From CAYTUI01 sp964441335 (GTDB lineage Bacteria; Patescibacteriota; Patescibacteriia; UBA1558; 2-01-FULL-52-15), in contig CAYTUI010000005.1 of the NCBI GenBank assembly GCA_964441335.1, positions 1 to 45,989 on the forward strand: a stretch of 45,989 nucleotides of DNA, written 5' to 3'. Made by a program: the position numbers and the translations under genes. Below, piece by piece: positions 32,616 to 39,737 of this stretch. The notes under the pieces are model-generated. The model did not search any database, had not been told where the DNA came from, and saw only the letters and a program-made list of their open reading frames with translations. Each line of letters starts with the position of its first letter. Position 1 is the first letter of the stretch.

Positions 32616-33014
32616 GTGACCAACAATGCCGTTGAGCTCCGTGCCGACAAGGTTACAGCAGTCTTTGAGGACTGCTTGTTCAAAGACGGGGAGGATACCT
32701 CCCAACACGTCAAAGCGGAAGGAATCATCATCACCGTGGGGTTTCACCCTGACCGGCTGAAGCAGCACGAGTCAGAGATTGTCGCTTTGCTGGCCGAACT
32801 GCCGAACGAGTTCCAGGAGTCCGGCGGTGGTGGCATGAGCTTCCTTCAGGCCTGCGTGGACCGCCACGGCAATCTGTGGACCGGTCTTCACCAGGTCATG
32901 GAACAGCTCTTCCTACTGGGTATCGCCAGTGGCAAGGTTGTTTGCCCGATGCCCCGCAATATGTGGTCAGCGCTTCCTGGGGGAATGCCCTACTACATGG
33001 TCAAGCGGGGCTGA
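32616..33014 (+). CDS. Cassette protein I, conserved GGGGxSFL...LPGGMPY protein
   Basis: 132 aa. GTG start with AAAGGAGG ending 7 bases upstream. Residues about 60-132 form a distinctive block: ELPNEFQESGGGGMSFLQAC, VDRHGNLWTGLHQVMEQLFL, then LGIASGK and NMWSALPGGMPYYMV. I recall near-identical blocks in unnamed small proteins of other bacteria, so a real conserved family is likely, but I cannot assign it a function. The Gly4 turn and the clustered Asp-Arg-His could form a binding site. The N-terminal half (VTAVFEDCLFKDGEDTSQHV) is strand-like. Cytosolic. Single-gene cassette. Confidence 0.75.
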   Translation: MTNNAVELRADKVTAVFEDCLFKDGEDTSQHVKAEGIIITVGFHPDRLKQHESEIVALLAELPNEFQESGGGGMSFLQACVDRHGNLWTGLHQVMEQLFLLGIASGKVVCPMPRNMWSALPGGMPYYMVKRG

Positions 33015-33035
33015 CACCACATTCGGCCTACAAAG

Positions 33036-33064
33036 TTGCCCGTCGCTACCTTAGTGACGGGCAA
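33036..33064 (+). terminator. Terminator of cassette protein I
   Basis: TTGCCCGTCGCT (33036-33047) pairs with AGTGACGGGCAA (33053-33064), 12 bp with one wobble, followed by TTTATTTAATATTTTTTT. Confidence 0.8.
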
Positions 33065-33103
33065 TTTATTTAATATTTTTTTGCTGCTCGATCAATTATA
33101 GAT

Positions 33104-33579
33104 TTACCCTTCATTTCTCACATCCACAAATCCTCCAATATATTTCGCTCTGTAAATTTCCTTGCCGTTATCTGTAATTACTTCCTCACCCGAAAAATTA
33201 TCAACTTCTCCGGTGAAGGTATTGGTGTATGACAAATCTCCGCTGTCGTATTTTTCAGGACCACGATAAGGTTTATCTTCAGGAATTAGTTTAAGAGCTG
33301 ACATTAAAACGCTGTAAACTTTATTTATGTCAGTTACTGATTCATCAACACGACCGTAATAAGTCATAATATATACTGGTTTGTTTTATAAAACACAACT
33401 TCTCTGCCGCCGAAAGGCTCACCGCCAAAATAATTGTCATGATATTTCCAATCCCCATTTTCATAAACTAAAGTCGTAGATTTATCGTCATTAACAACTT
33501 TCTTAGCCGCATCACCGGCCGCGTAAGTAGATTTTTTAGCTTCTGCAAGAAATTTGCAGAGGTCTGTTTTATTAAACAT
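33104..33579 (-). pseudogene. DUF5680 family gene split by a frameshift
   Basis: Two minus-strand frames overlapping by 4 bases together make one DUF5680 protein. The first (33579 to 33364) has LCKFLAEAKKSTYAAGDA, DGS/K-like VYENGDWKYHDNYFGG and GREVVFYKTNQ. The second (33367 to 33104) starts MTYYGRVDES and continues PYRGPEKYDSGDLSY and EVITDNGKEIYRAKYIGGFV. In the family the strand after 'VFYK' runs straight into '(W)xMNYYG', so 'KTNQYI' plus 'MTYYG' is the joint. One extra base in the TATATATT run near 33366-33374 restores a single frame of about 158 residues. Either a true lesion or a sequence error; a coupled two-subunit version is a weaker alternative. AT-rich native composition. Confidence 0.7.
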
Positions 33580-33633
33580 AGGCTGGAATTATTATAATAC
33601 TTAAGTCAAACTTTCAATTTGTATCAAGAGAGA

Positions 33634-33661
33634 ACGGGCGGGAATTGGATTCCGCGCCCGT
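33634..33661 (-). terminator. Terminator of cassette protein J
   Basis: ACGGGCG (33634-33640) pairs with CGCCCGT (33655-33661), with an inner GGAAT/ATTCC stem. TCTCTCTT follows on the minus strand. Confidence 0.65.
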
Positions 33662-33671
33662 CCTGATGGTG

Positions 33672-33851
33672 TCAGTCGCCCTTTTCTGCCGATTTCGGCG
33701 GGAATTTGGTGGCCGTAAATTTGGCCGGATCCATGAACAGAACAGAACAGCCCTTGCAGGTGTAGCGGGTGGTGGAGATTTGGGCGTAATCACCACCGGG
33801 CGTGTGCTCATATTCATGACTATGACAGATAGGACACTCAAAGTTCTCCAT
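33672..33851 (-). CDS. Cassette protein J, 59-residue zinc-ribbon protein
   Basis: 59 aa from ATG at 33849-33851; AAGGAGG lies 7 bases upstream on the minus strand, and the frame continues only a further 13 codons. Two Cys pairs, CPIC (near residue 6) and CKGC (near 33), fit a four-Cys zinc ribbon, with HSHEYEHTPGGDYAQIS between. The tail is basic (KFPPKSAEKGD). Such ribbons bind nucleic acid or proteins; the target is unknown. GC-richer than its neighbours. Confidence 0.65.
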   Translation of the reverse strand: MENFECPICHSHEYEHTPGGDYAQISTTRYTCKGCSVLFMDPAKFTATKFPPKSAEKGD

Positions 33852-33960
33852 CTTCTTTCCTCCTTCGGTGTTGAAAGGACTAGCGCGCATACAAACTCTA
33901 AAACTGTCTTAAAACTATCAACATTTTTGCTTTAAGGCAAATTGGTACAGGTCGCTAGAA

Positions 33961-33989
33961 TTGACAAAATAATGTAATAATGATAGATA
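33961..33989 (+). promoter_or_regulatory. Promoter of cassette protein K
   Basis: TTGACA (33961-33966), 17 bases, TAGATA (33984-33989) preceded by TGA (extended -10). Confidence 0.6.
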
Positions 33990-34036
33990 GTAATGTCGTG
34001 TCCCATAGTCTACCAACCCGGAAAAGGAGACTTTAT

Positions 34037-34273
34037 ATGGCACTAGCCACGACACAAGGAAAGCAACACGCCCTAAAGGAGCTTCGTACGCATCGCAAGG
34101 TAAACGCGGGCAGAAAAAAGGTTGATAACTCACAGCTTCATGCAGGGTCACCTATGTACTACTACTGCAAGAGCTGTAGTCAGCCCATCATTCTGCCCGA
34201 AGACCACACCTGCCCTGTACCGGCGCTCTGCGATGAGTGCCAGGCTCTCAAGCAGTTGGGTTGGCTGGAATAG
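34037..34273 (+). CDS. Cassette protein K, 78-residue zinc-ribbon protein
   Basis: 78 aa from ATG 34037; AAAAGGAG lies 8 bases upstream, and the frame is open to 33980. The basic N terminus (QGKQHALKELRTHRKVNAGRK) resembles a nucleic-acid-binding tail. The C-terminal half has YYYCKSCSQPIILPEDHTCP and ALCDECQALKQLGWLE, giving CxxC...C...CxxC, a zinc ribbon. Single-gene cassette with promoter and terminator. Together with proteins F and J this is the third small Cys-pair protein among the cassettes. Confidence 0.7.
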   Translation: MALATTQGKQHALKELRTHRKVNAGRKKVDNSQLHAGSPMYYYCKSCSQPIILPEDHTCPVPALCDECQALKQLGWLE

Positions 34274-34286
34274 TCACCAACAACAG

Positions 34287-34317
34287 ACCCCGTTCGGACA
34301 TCATGTCTGAACGGGGT
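34287..34317 (+). terminator. Terminator of cassette protein K
   Basis: ACCCCGTTCGGACA pairs with TGTCTGAACGGGGT (one G-U) around a tiny TCA loop, followed by TCGTCATTTT. Confidence 0.75.
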
Positions 34318-34547
34318 TCGTCATTTTGTAATCACCATACCTAGTCTTCGAGTTTAACCCGCTCAGCGGGTTTTATCGAGAAGCTTTAAATATAGAGGTT
34401 ATCATCTTAACGTTTCTCGACTCCGTCGCGCTTCGCGCTCCTGCGCTCGAAAACTAAGTTTGGAATTTGTAATCCGTCCTGCCTATCTAAAAAGAGGATT
34501 AAAAGTTGATAAGATGTCATAGGCAGTGCAATATTTATTGTAATCAC
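34318..34547. repeat. Gene-free stretch with GC-rich hairpins
   Basis: AACCCGC-TCA-GCGGGTT (about 34356-34372) and a GCGC-TTC-GCGC stem near 34430 between CTCGACTCCG and GCTCGAAAAC. These resemble the hairpins at 16199-16346 in style but not base for base. No gene seen. Confidence 0.5.
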
Positions 34548-34892
34548 TTAAAGAGGTCTTTCTTCCTCTCGTAATCTTTCGCCAAACTGTTGATATCTAG
34601 CCACTACTTTTCTGGCAATACCCAAGGGATCCGGACAGTCTGCCGAATTTTCAAATATTCTTTGATCAACTAAAGACTGAGCAATTTTTTCGGGGTCACC
34701 ATCTAACTTACCCATCGCTACAGTAATAACCTCACCAAGAGTGCGTGCGGAAAATTTTTGCATAGTCAACTCAACTAATTCAATCTGCCTGGTTACTTCC
34801 TGATCATCGGACCGATTTATATTAAATTCATTATCTAACATATATTTTTTGTAAATTGTTAAGTAATTATTTAACAGATAATACGAGCGCAT
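34548..34892 (-). CDS. Unknown helical protein, end of the mre operon
   Basis: 114 aa from the ATG that directly follows the upstream stop codon, or 97 aa from the ATG at 34839-34841 (MLDNEFNINRSDD). Mainly helical: TRQIELVELTMQKFSARTLG, EKIAQSLVDQRIF, GIARKVVARYQQFGERLREE. No family recognised, no membrane segment. It sits directly after another unknown gene at the end of the minus train, so it is probably co-transcribed with mreB and greA. Confidence 0.55.
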   Translation of the reverse strand: MRSYYLLNNYLTIYKKYMLDNEFNINRSDDQEVTRQIELVELTMQKFSARTLGEVITVAMGKLDGDPEKIAQSLVDQRIFENSADCPDPLGIARKVVARYQQFGERLREEERPL

Positions 34893-35165
34893 TTATTCAA
34901 GACGGTCGACATACTTTTCTAGCACTTCGACTTCTGTATCATCATAAACCTCACTCCAGATATCTCTCCTGGATTTCTCGTCAGTCGCTACAGCCGATGA
35001 CTTAGCAGCAAGGTCTGCTTCAAATTTGCATATAGCTGCTACATATTCGGAAAGATTTCCTTGTCTTTTACCGTCGCCAATGGCTTTCTTAAGCAGGTCA
35101 TATAATGCTAAACGTTGTTGCTCAACCTGACGTTCGTTGCCGCCTTGAGATTCAAAATTTACCAT
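34893..35165 (-). CDS. Unknown 90-residue helical protein
   Basis: 90 aa. Helical and charged throughout (RQVEQQRLALYDLLKKAIGD, YVAAICKFEADLAAKSSA, EVEVLEKYVDRLE). Not recognised. It starts 5 bases after the second mreB and ends exactly where the next gene begins, so it is part of the same message. A structural or regulatory partner of MreB would be a guess only. Confidence 0.6.
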   Translation of the reverse strand: MVNFESQGGNERQVEQQRLALYDLLKKAIGDGKRQGNLSEYVAAICKFEADLAAKSSAVATDEKSRRDIWSEVYDDTEVEVLEKYVDRLE

Positions 35166-35170
35166 TTTTA

Positions 35171-36184
35171 TTATTTAGCGCTTAAAATACTCCTCTTATA
35201 TGACTCCAAATTTTCCAAAGCAATACCGGTGCCACGGGCGACGCAGAGATTGGCTTCGTCGGCTGTAAAGGCGGCTACACCAGTGGCTTTGGCCAGTAAC
35301 TTGTCCATATTTCGTAACATCGCCGTGCCTCCGGATAGCACCATACCCTTGTCCATGACGTCAGCTGACAATTCAGGTGGTGTCTTATGCAAAACTGACT
35401 TAACAGCGTTTATAATGCCTTGTAGCTCGTTCTGTAGGGCTTCAGTAATGTCATCAGAGGAAACTATGATGGTTCTGGGCAAACCGCTGACTAAATCACG
35501 GCCTTTAGCCTCCATTTCCAAACGCTCGGATTTAGGCATGAATTGTGCTGAACCGATTTTAATTTTCAAATCTTCGGCCGTACGTTCGCCAATCGCCATG
35601 TTGTATTTTCTTTTTAGAAATTCCTGAATAGCGGCATCAAATTTATTACCGCCGATTCTGACAGAAGTGTTGGCCACCATTCCGCCCAAAGAGATAACGG
35701 CAATTTCCGAAGTGCCACCGCCCATATCGCAAATCATATGACCGGAGGCTGAACCAATGGGAATATCGGCGCCGATAGCGGCCGCAATTGGTTCTTTTAT
35801 AATATAGGCGGCTCTGGCACCGGCATTCATGGTAGCGTCTATAACAGCACGTCTTTCAGTTGAAGTAATGCCAGCTGGTACAGCAATCATTACTTCAGGA
35901 CGAAAAAATCTCACTCCGCCAGTGGCTTTATTGATAAAATATTTTAACATACTTTCAGTCGTGCGGTAATCGGCAATCACACCGTCCTTCAGGGGTCTGG
36001 AAGCCACAATACTATCAGGAGTACGGCCAATCATTTGTTTAGCCTCATCACCAACTGCCAAAACTTTTTTATCAATTAGAGAAATTGCCACCACCGAGGG
36101 TTCATTAAGAATAATCCCTCTTTTCGGAATATACACCAAAGTGGTAGTGGTTCCCAAATCAATAGCAATTTTCTTGACAAACAT
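35171..36184 (-). CDS. mreB: MreB-like actin homologue, second copy
   Basis: 337 aa, actin fold. Phosphate loop 1 IDLGTTTTLVYIP, phosphate loop 2 DMGGGTSEIAVISLGG and the adenosine motif LSGGTAMLRNMDKLL are intact. It polymerises at the membrane and guides side-wall synthesis. It differs from the copy at 39738-40787 (for instance RFFRPEVMIAVPAGITSTERR against FTIMPRPRVVVAIPLDITEV), so it is an old paralogue, possibly an Mbl/MreBH-type partner. Its ATG shares one base with the greA stop (TAATG). Confidence 0.93.
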   Translation of the reverse strand: MFVKKIAIDLGTTTTLVYIPKRGIILNEPSVVAISLIDKKVLAVGDEAKQMIGRTPDSIVASRPLKDGVIADYRTTESMLKYFINKATGGVRFFRPEVMIAVPAGITSTERRAVIDATMNAGARAAYIIKEPIAAAIGADIPIGSASGHMICDMGGGTSEIAVISLGGMVANTSVRIGGNKFDAAIQEFLKRKYNMAIGERTAEDLKIKIGSAQFMPKSERLEMEAKGRDLVSGLPRTIIVSSDDITEALQNELQGIINAVKSVLHKTPPELSADVMDKGMVLSGGTAMLRNMDKLLAKATGVAAFTADEANLCVARGTGIALENLESYKRSILSAK

Positions 36185-36642
36185 TAGGAAACTTTAGTTA
36201 TTTTATAGTGACTAAGACCGCCGGGAGTCTGTAAATCAAATTCCTCGCCACTTTTTTTCCCCATCAAAGCTTCACCAAGTGGTGAATCAACCGAAATTTT
36301 ACCCTGACTAGGATCAGCTTCGGTAGCGCCGACGATTTTCAATTCTAAATCCTTATCGTCCTTACTCAACTTAATATCCGAGCCGACATGAACTGTGGCC
36401 GAACCAGTTTTGTCCATGACGCGTGCAGTTTTAATGATGTGTTCTAATTCTAAAATGTGGCCTTCAATAAAGGCCTGCTCCTCTTTGGCGTCGTGATATT
36501 CAGCGTTTTCGGATAGATCACCAAACTCCTTAGCAGTTGTTATGCGGTCAGCAATCTGCCGTCTTTTATTCTTTTTGAGATCTTCCAACTCAAGCTCAAT
36601 TTTTTTCTTACCTTCAGGAGATAGAATAATTTGATTCGTCAT
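36184..36642 (-). CDS. greA: Transcription elongation factor GreA
   Basis: 152 aa, normal length. The N-terminal coiled coil (LSPEGKKKIELELEDLKKNK, RITTAKEFGDLSENAEYHDAKEEQAFIE) includes the acidic tip DLSENAEYHDAKEEQ that enters the RNA polymerase secondary channel; the C-terminal FKBP-like domain has ISVDSPLGEALMGKKSGEEF. It rescues stalled RNA polymerase by transcript cleavage. It sits between mrdA and the second mreB, an unusual place for it. Confidence 0.96.
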   Translation of the reverse strand: MTNQIILSPEGKKKIELELEDLKKNKRRQIADRITTAKEFGDLSENAEYHDAKEEQAFIEGHILELEHIIKTARVMDKTGSATVHVGSDIKLSKDDKDLELKIVGATEADPSQGKISVDSPLGEALMGKKSGEEFDLQTPGGLSHYKITKVS

Positions 36643-36649
36643 GTATTTT

Positions 36650-38524
36650 TTAATTATTATAGTATGATTGTAAAAATAAACGGGCAGCCCGCACTGCCAG
36701 ACCTTGCTCGCCGCCCTCCTCCACCAAAACCGTCACCACCAATTCAGGATCATCATAAGGCGCGAAACCGGTAAACCAAGAGTGCGTTTTGTCCCGAGAA
36801 AATTGAGCCGTGCCGGTTTTACCGGACACCGGCACGCTAACTGCCTGTAAACTTGTAGCGCTACCGTCTGTGACAGTCCTCCGTAGAGCTTGCTTGATTA
36901 TATTCAAATTGTCAAGCGAAAGCCAGTCAACTTTTGGCGTTTCAGGAGCGACAATTTCGGCATCAGAGTTAGCTCTTAGTAGGTGAGGCGTAATCTTATT
37001 ACCTAATGAGGCTATCAGTGCGGTATATTGAGTCACCTGCAAAGGTGTTACCAGAACATCACCCTGTCCAATGGAAATATTATAGGTGTCGCCCAAATAC
37101 CAGCGCTCGCCTTTAGTATCCAGTTTCCACTCTTCACTAGGCACAAAACCTTCAGCCTCGCCCGGCAGATCAATGCCCAAAACTTTCGTCAGTCCGAATT
37201 TTTGTGCATACTCCCTGATACCAATCAGACCCAATCCGGCACGACCGTTGTTGTCTCCTCCACCTGTTATATAGAAAAAAGTATTAACTGAATCAGCGAT
37301 AGCTTTATAGATATTAGTTAAACCATGACCACCGGGCCTCCAATCAGGAAAAAAGAAACCATTCAAATCAATCCCGCCGACGCTCATGATAGTAAACTTA
37401 TCATCTATAATACCCTTTTGCAGAGCGCCACTGGCGACAATAATTTTAAATGTAGAACCGGGCGGATATTCTCCGGAAATCGGACGGTTAAACAAAGGTT
37501 TATTTTCATCGTTTATAAGTGCCGAAAACTCCTCAATATTTAAACGAGCGGTAAACAAATTATTGTCATAGTCAGGTAATGAAACATAAGCTAAAATTTC
37601 TCCGTTTTTAGGATTCATAACTACGCCGGCTGATTTCGGTTTGTTATAATCTTTGCTAATTGACGTTAAAGCATTATAGAGTTTCTGTTGCATTTCCAGA
37701 TCAATAGTCAGAGTCAAATCCCCGCCTTTAACCGGTTGAATAGAACTGACTTCTTCTATAACTCTACCCAGAGCGTCTGTTTCCACCTCATCGTAACCAT
37801 CCTGACCACGTAAAAGATTTTCGTACTGGTACTCAATACCTGTCTTGCCCAAAGTATCAGTGGGTAAATAGTTTCGGTATTTCTCCTCTGTTAAATCGGC
37901 TTCATTAATTTGTCCGATGTAGCCAAGAGTAGCGCTTAAACCATAATCTTTTAAATATGATCTGGTTGGTTCCAAACGCACCTCTAGGCAGGGGTTGATA
38001 TGAGACAAAATACTAAGTTTCAAAGCTGTGTCATAGTCCACCTTTTCGGCAATTAGTTTAATATTTTCAGCGTCCTCAAGAATCTTAGCAACATCAGCAT
38101 TAAGAATACCGTTGAGTTGAGTGATTAAATTACTGCGCTCTGCCTGATCTTCTGGCAATAACGATTTATCCAGATAAAAATAGAAATTGGAATTATTTTG
38201 AACCAGAGCTTTACCGTATCTGTCATATATTATTCCACGCGGTGCTTTTTGATAAATTTTTTTTATTCTGTTGCCCTCGGCTAGTTCCAGGTATTTACTG
38301 CCGGCCATGACCTCCAGATAGAAGGCTCTGAAAAACAGTGTCAAAATCATGAAAACTAAAAAAACGTAAAAAATCAACAATGACTTGTTGCCTAAACTTT
38401 TACCTATCCAGGCGGCTGATCGGCTAAAAATAATGGAATCGCCTTCATTCCGTTCGGCGGTAAAATTTTTAACTAGCGCGTCCCGGACAGTGCCTTCTTG
38501 AATTTTAAAAGGATTGCTTATCAT
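36650..38524 (-). CDS. mrdA: Penicillin-binding protein 2 (elongasome transpeptidase)
   Basis: 624 aa from ATG 38522-38524; a start four codons earlier is equally open. A cytoplasmic N terminus and one membrane helix (about 50-72) are followed by the dimerisation domain (APRGIIYDRYGKALVQNN) and the transpeptidase domain. Active-site motifs, numbered from the longer start, are Ser361-x-x-Lys364 (PGSTFKI), Ser416-Val-Asn418 (ADSVNTF) and Lys573-Thr-Gly (SGKTGTAQF). It crosslinks peptidoglycan during cell elongation with RodA and MreBCD. It overlaps mreD by about 20 bases. Confidence 0.95.
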   Translation of the reverse strand: MISNPFKIQEGTVRDALVKNFTAERNEGDSIIFSRSAAWIGKSLGNKSLLIFYVFLVFMILTLFFRAFYLEVMAGSKYLELAEGNRIKKIYQKAPRGIIYDRYGKALVQNNSNFYFYLDKSLLPEDQAERSNLITQLNGILNADVAKILEDAENIKLIAEKVDYDTALKLSILSHINPCLEVRLEPTRSYLKDYGLSATLGYIGQINEADLTEEKYRNYLPTDTLGKTGIEYQYENLLRGQDGYDEVETDALGRVIEEVSSIQPVKGGDLTLTIDLEMQQKLYNALTSISKDYNKPKSAGVVMNPKNGEILAYVSLPDYDNNLFTARLNIEEFSALINDENKPLFNRPISGEYPPGSTFKIIVASGALQKGIIDDKFTIMSVGGIDLNGFFFPDWRPGGHGLTNIYKAIADSVNTFFYITGGGDNNGRAGLGLIGIREYAQKFGLTKVLGIDLPGEAEGFVPSEEWKLDTKGERWYLGDTYNISIGQGDVLVTPLQVTQYTALIASLGNKITPHLLRANSDAEIVAPETPKVDWLSLDNLNIIKQALRRTVTDGSATSLQAVSVPVSGKTGTAQFSRDKTHSWFTGFAPYDDPELVVTVLVEEGGEQGLAVRAARLFLQSYYNN

Positions 38525-39005
38525 GAATGGTATCATTATTTAGAATATTTTTAAGTCGCCCGACTACGAAAACTGCCACGGTCGCGATTAGCACCAGTAG
38601 CCACAACCTGCTAGTCAGGAAAGAACTAAACAAAGCATACTTAAAACCCAATAAAAATCCTGTTATGAAATATAAAAGCGCCAAGTAAATTACTGCCGCT
38701 GAAGCATAAAGTAATAGTAATGACCTGTAGGTTTGGCTGTTTAAAACATATTTATTAACAATATTTGTCAGTAGGACCACGGCCGCCAAAATTAACATGT
38801 ACCTGCCGAAATAGGCATGATGAAAATCAACTAAAGCACCGGTTACTAAAGCTGCTATTAATGCTTCCTTAGTTCCGAATATACCGAGCAGACAGATAAT
38901 CAATAAAAACGGTAAATCAATATAGGCTAACCCGAAAGGTTCTAGCCAGGCAAAGTATACAAATACCGTCACCACAATTATCGCTAGCAAAAGAAATTTA
39001 TTCAT
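38505..39005 (-). CDS. mreD: Rod shape-determining protein MreD
   Basis: 166 aa, about five to six membrane helices with few polar residues, the usual MreD size. The start NKFLLLAIIVVTVFVYFAWL and the segment DFHHAYFGRYMLILAAVVLLT fit the family. Identification rests mainly on position between mreC and mrdA (overlaps of 8 and about 20 bases). It links MreC to the lipid II polymerase in the membrane. Confidence 0.85.
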   Translation of the reverse strand: MNKFLLLAIIVVTVFVYFAWLEPFGLAYIDLPFLLIICLLGIFGTKEALIAALVTGALVDFHHAYFGRYMLILAAVVLLTNIVNKYVLNSQTYRSLLLLYASAAVIYLALLYFITGFLLGFKYALFSSFLTSRLWLLVLIATVAVFVVGRLKNILNNDTIHDKQSF

Positions 39006-39735
39006 TGTCTATAATAACTGAAACTAACCGCTGTTGGTCATAGTGGGCGGCCGGTTTAACCTCGGCGGTTCTGAAGATATCGCTGTCATCAAGAACAATT
39101 TTCTCCACCGTCCCGACAATCAGACCGGCTGGCACAGCATCTTCCAGGCCAGAGGTAATAATTAGATCACCAGATTTTAAATCAACTTCACCTTTAATAA
39201 ATTGCAAGGCTAGTGTGGATCCCAGCTCTCCGACCACCAAACCCGAAGTGCTATTAGCATCGATTGACATAGCGGCTAATTTTGAAAAGTCGCTGGTAAG
39301 CAATTCCGCTACCGCTTTATTATTTTGCACGCGCAAAATTTTGCCGATAACCACCCCATCTCCAACGATGATAGGCTGGCCAATTTTGACACCGGCGTCA
39401 CTGCCGACATTCAAATTTACTAAATTTCGATTTAAAAGCTCATGGCTCGTGATATAGGTTACCAGTAAGTTTTTCTGCGCTCGTTCTTTAAAATTAAGGG
39501 TCTGACGTAAAGCCTCATTTTCAGCTTGGACGCCACTCAAGTCGGCCAATTTGGACATCAGTTGTAAATTTTGATCAACGGTTTCACTTGACGACGGTCT
39601 GACGGCTGACTCGCCAGCAAATATCCAACTGCTGAAAGAGCCGCTGACTGCTAATTTAGGTAGCCAAATGACGCCAATGATCAAAATTATTACAATAGAC
39701 AGAACAGCTAATCTTTTCTTTCCGGGCTTACGCAT
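38998..39735 (-). CDS. mreC: Rod shape-determining protein MreC
   Basis: 245 aa. One N-terminal membrane helix (about 10-30), a coiled coil (NLQLMSKLADLSGVQAENEAL), then the two beta domains with LNVGSDAGVKIGQPIIVGDG and GDLIITSGLEDAVPAGLIVG, which are MreC signatures. It forms the extracytoplasmic scaffold that activates PBP2. It follows mreB by two bases. Confidence 0.93.
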   Translation of the reverse strand: MRKPGKKRLAVLSIVIILIIGVIWLPKLAVSGSFSSWIFAGESAVRPSSSETVDQNLQLMSKLADLSGVQAENEALRQTLNFKERAQKNLLVTYITSHELLNRNLVNLNVGSDAGVKIGQPIIVGDGVVIGKILRVQNNKAVAELLTSDFSKLAAMSIDANSTSGLVVGELGSTLALQFIKGEVDLKSGDLIITSGLEDAVPAGLIVGTVEKIVLDDSDIFRTAEVKPAAHYDQQRLVSVIIDNE

Positions 39736-39737
39736 AG

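Noticed and set aside
175..34317. Cassettes as parts of a prophage
   Set aside because: No capsid, tail, terminase, integrase or lysis gene is present, and the units are scattered among housekeeping operons on both strands.
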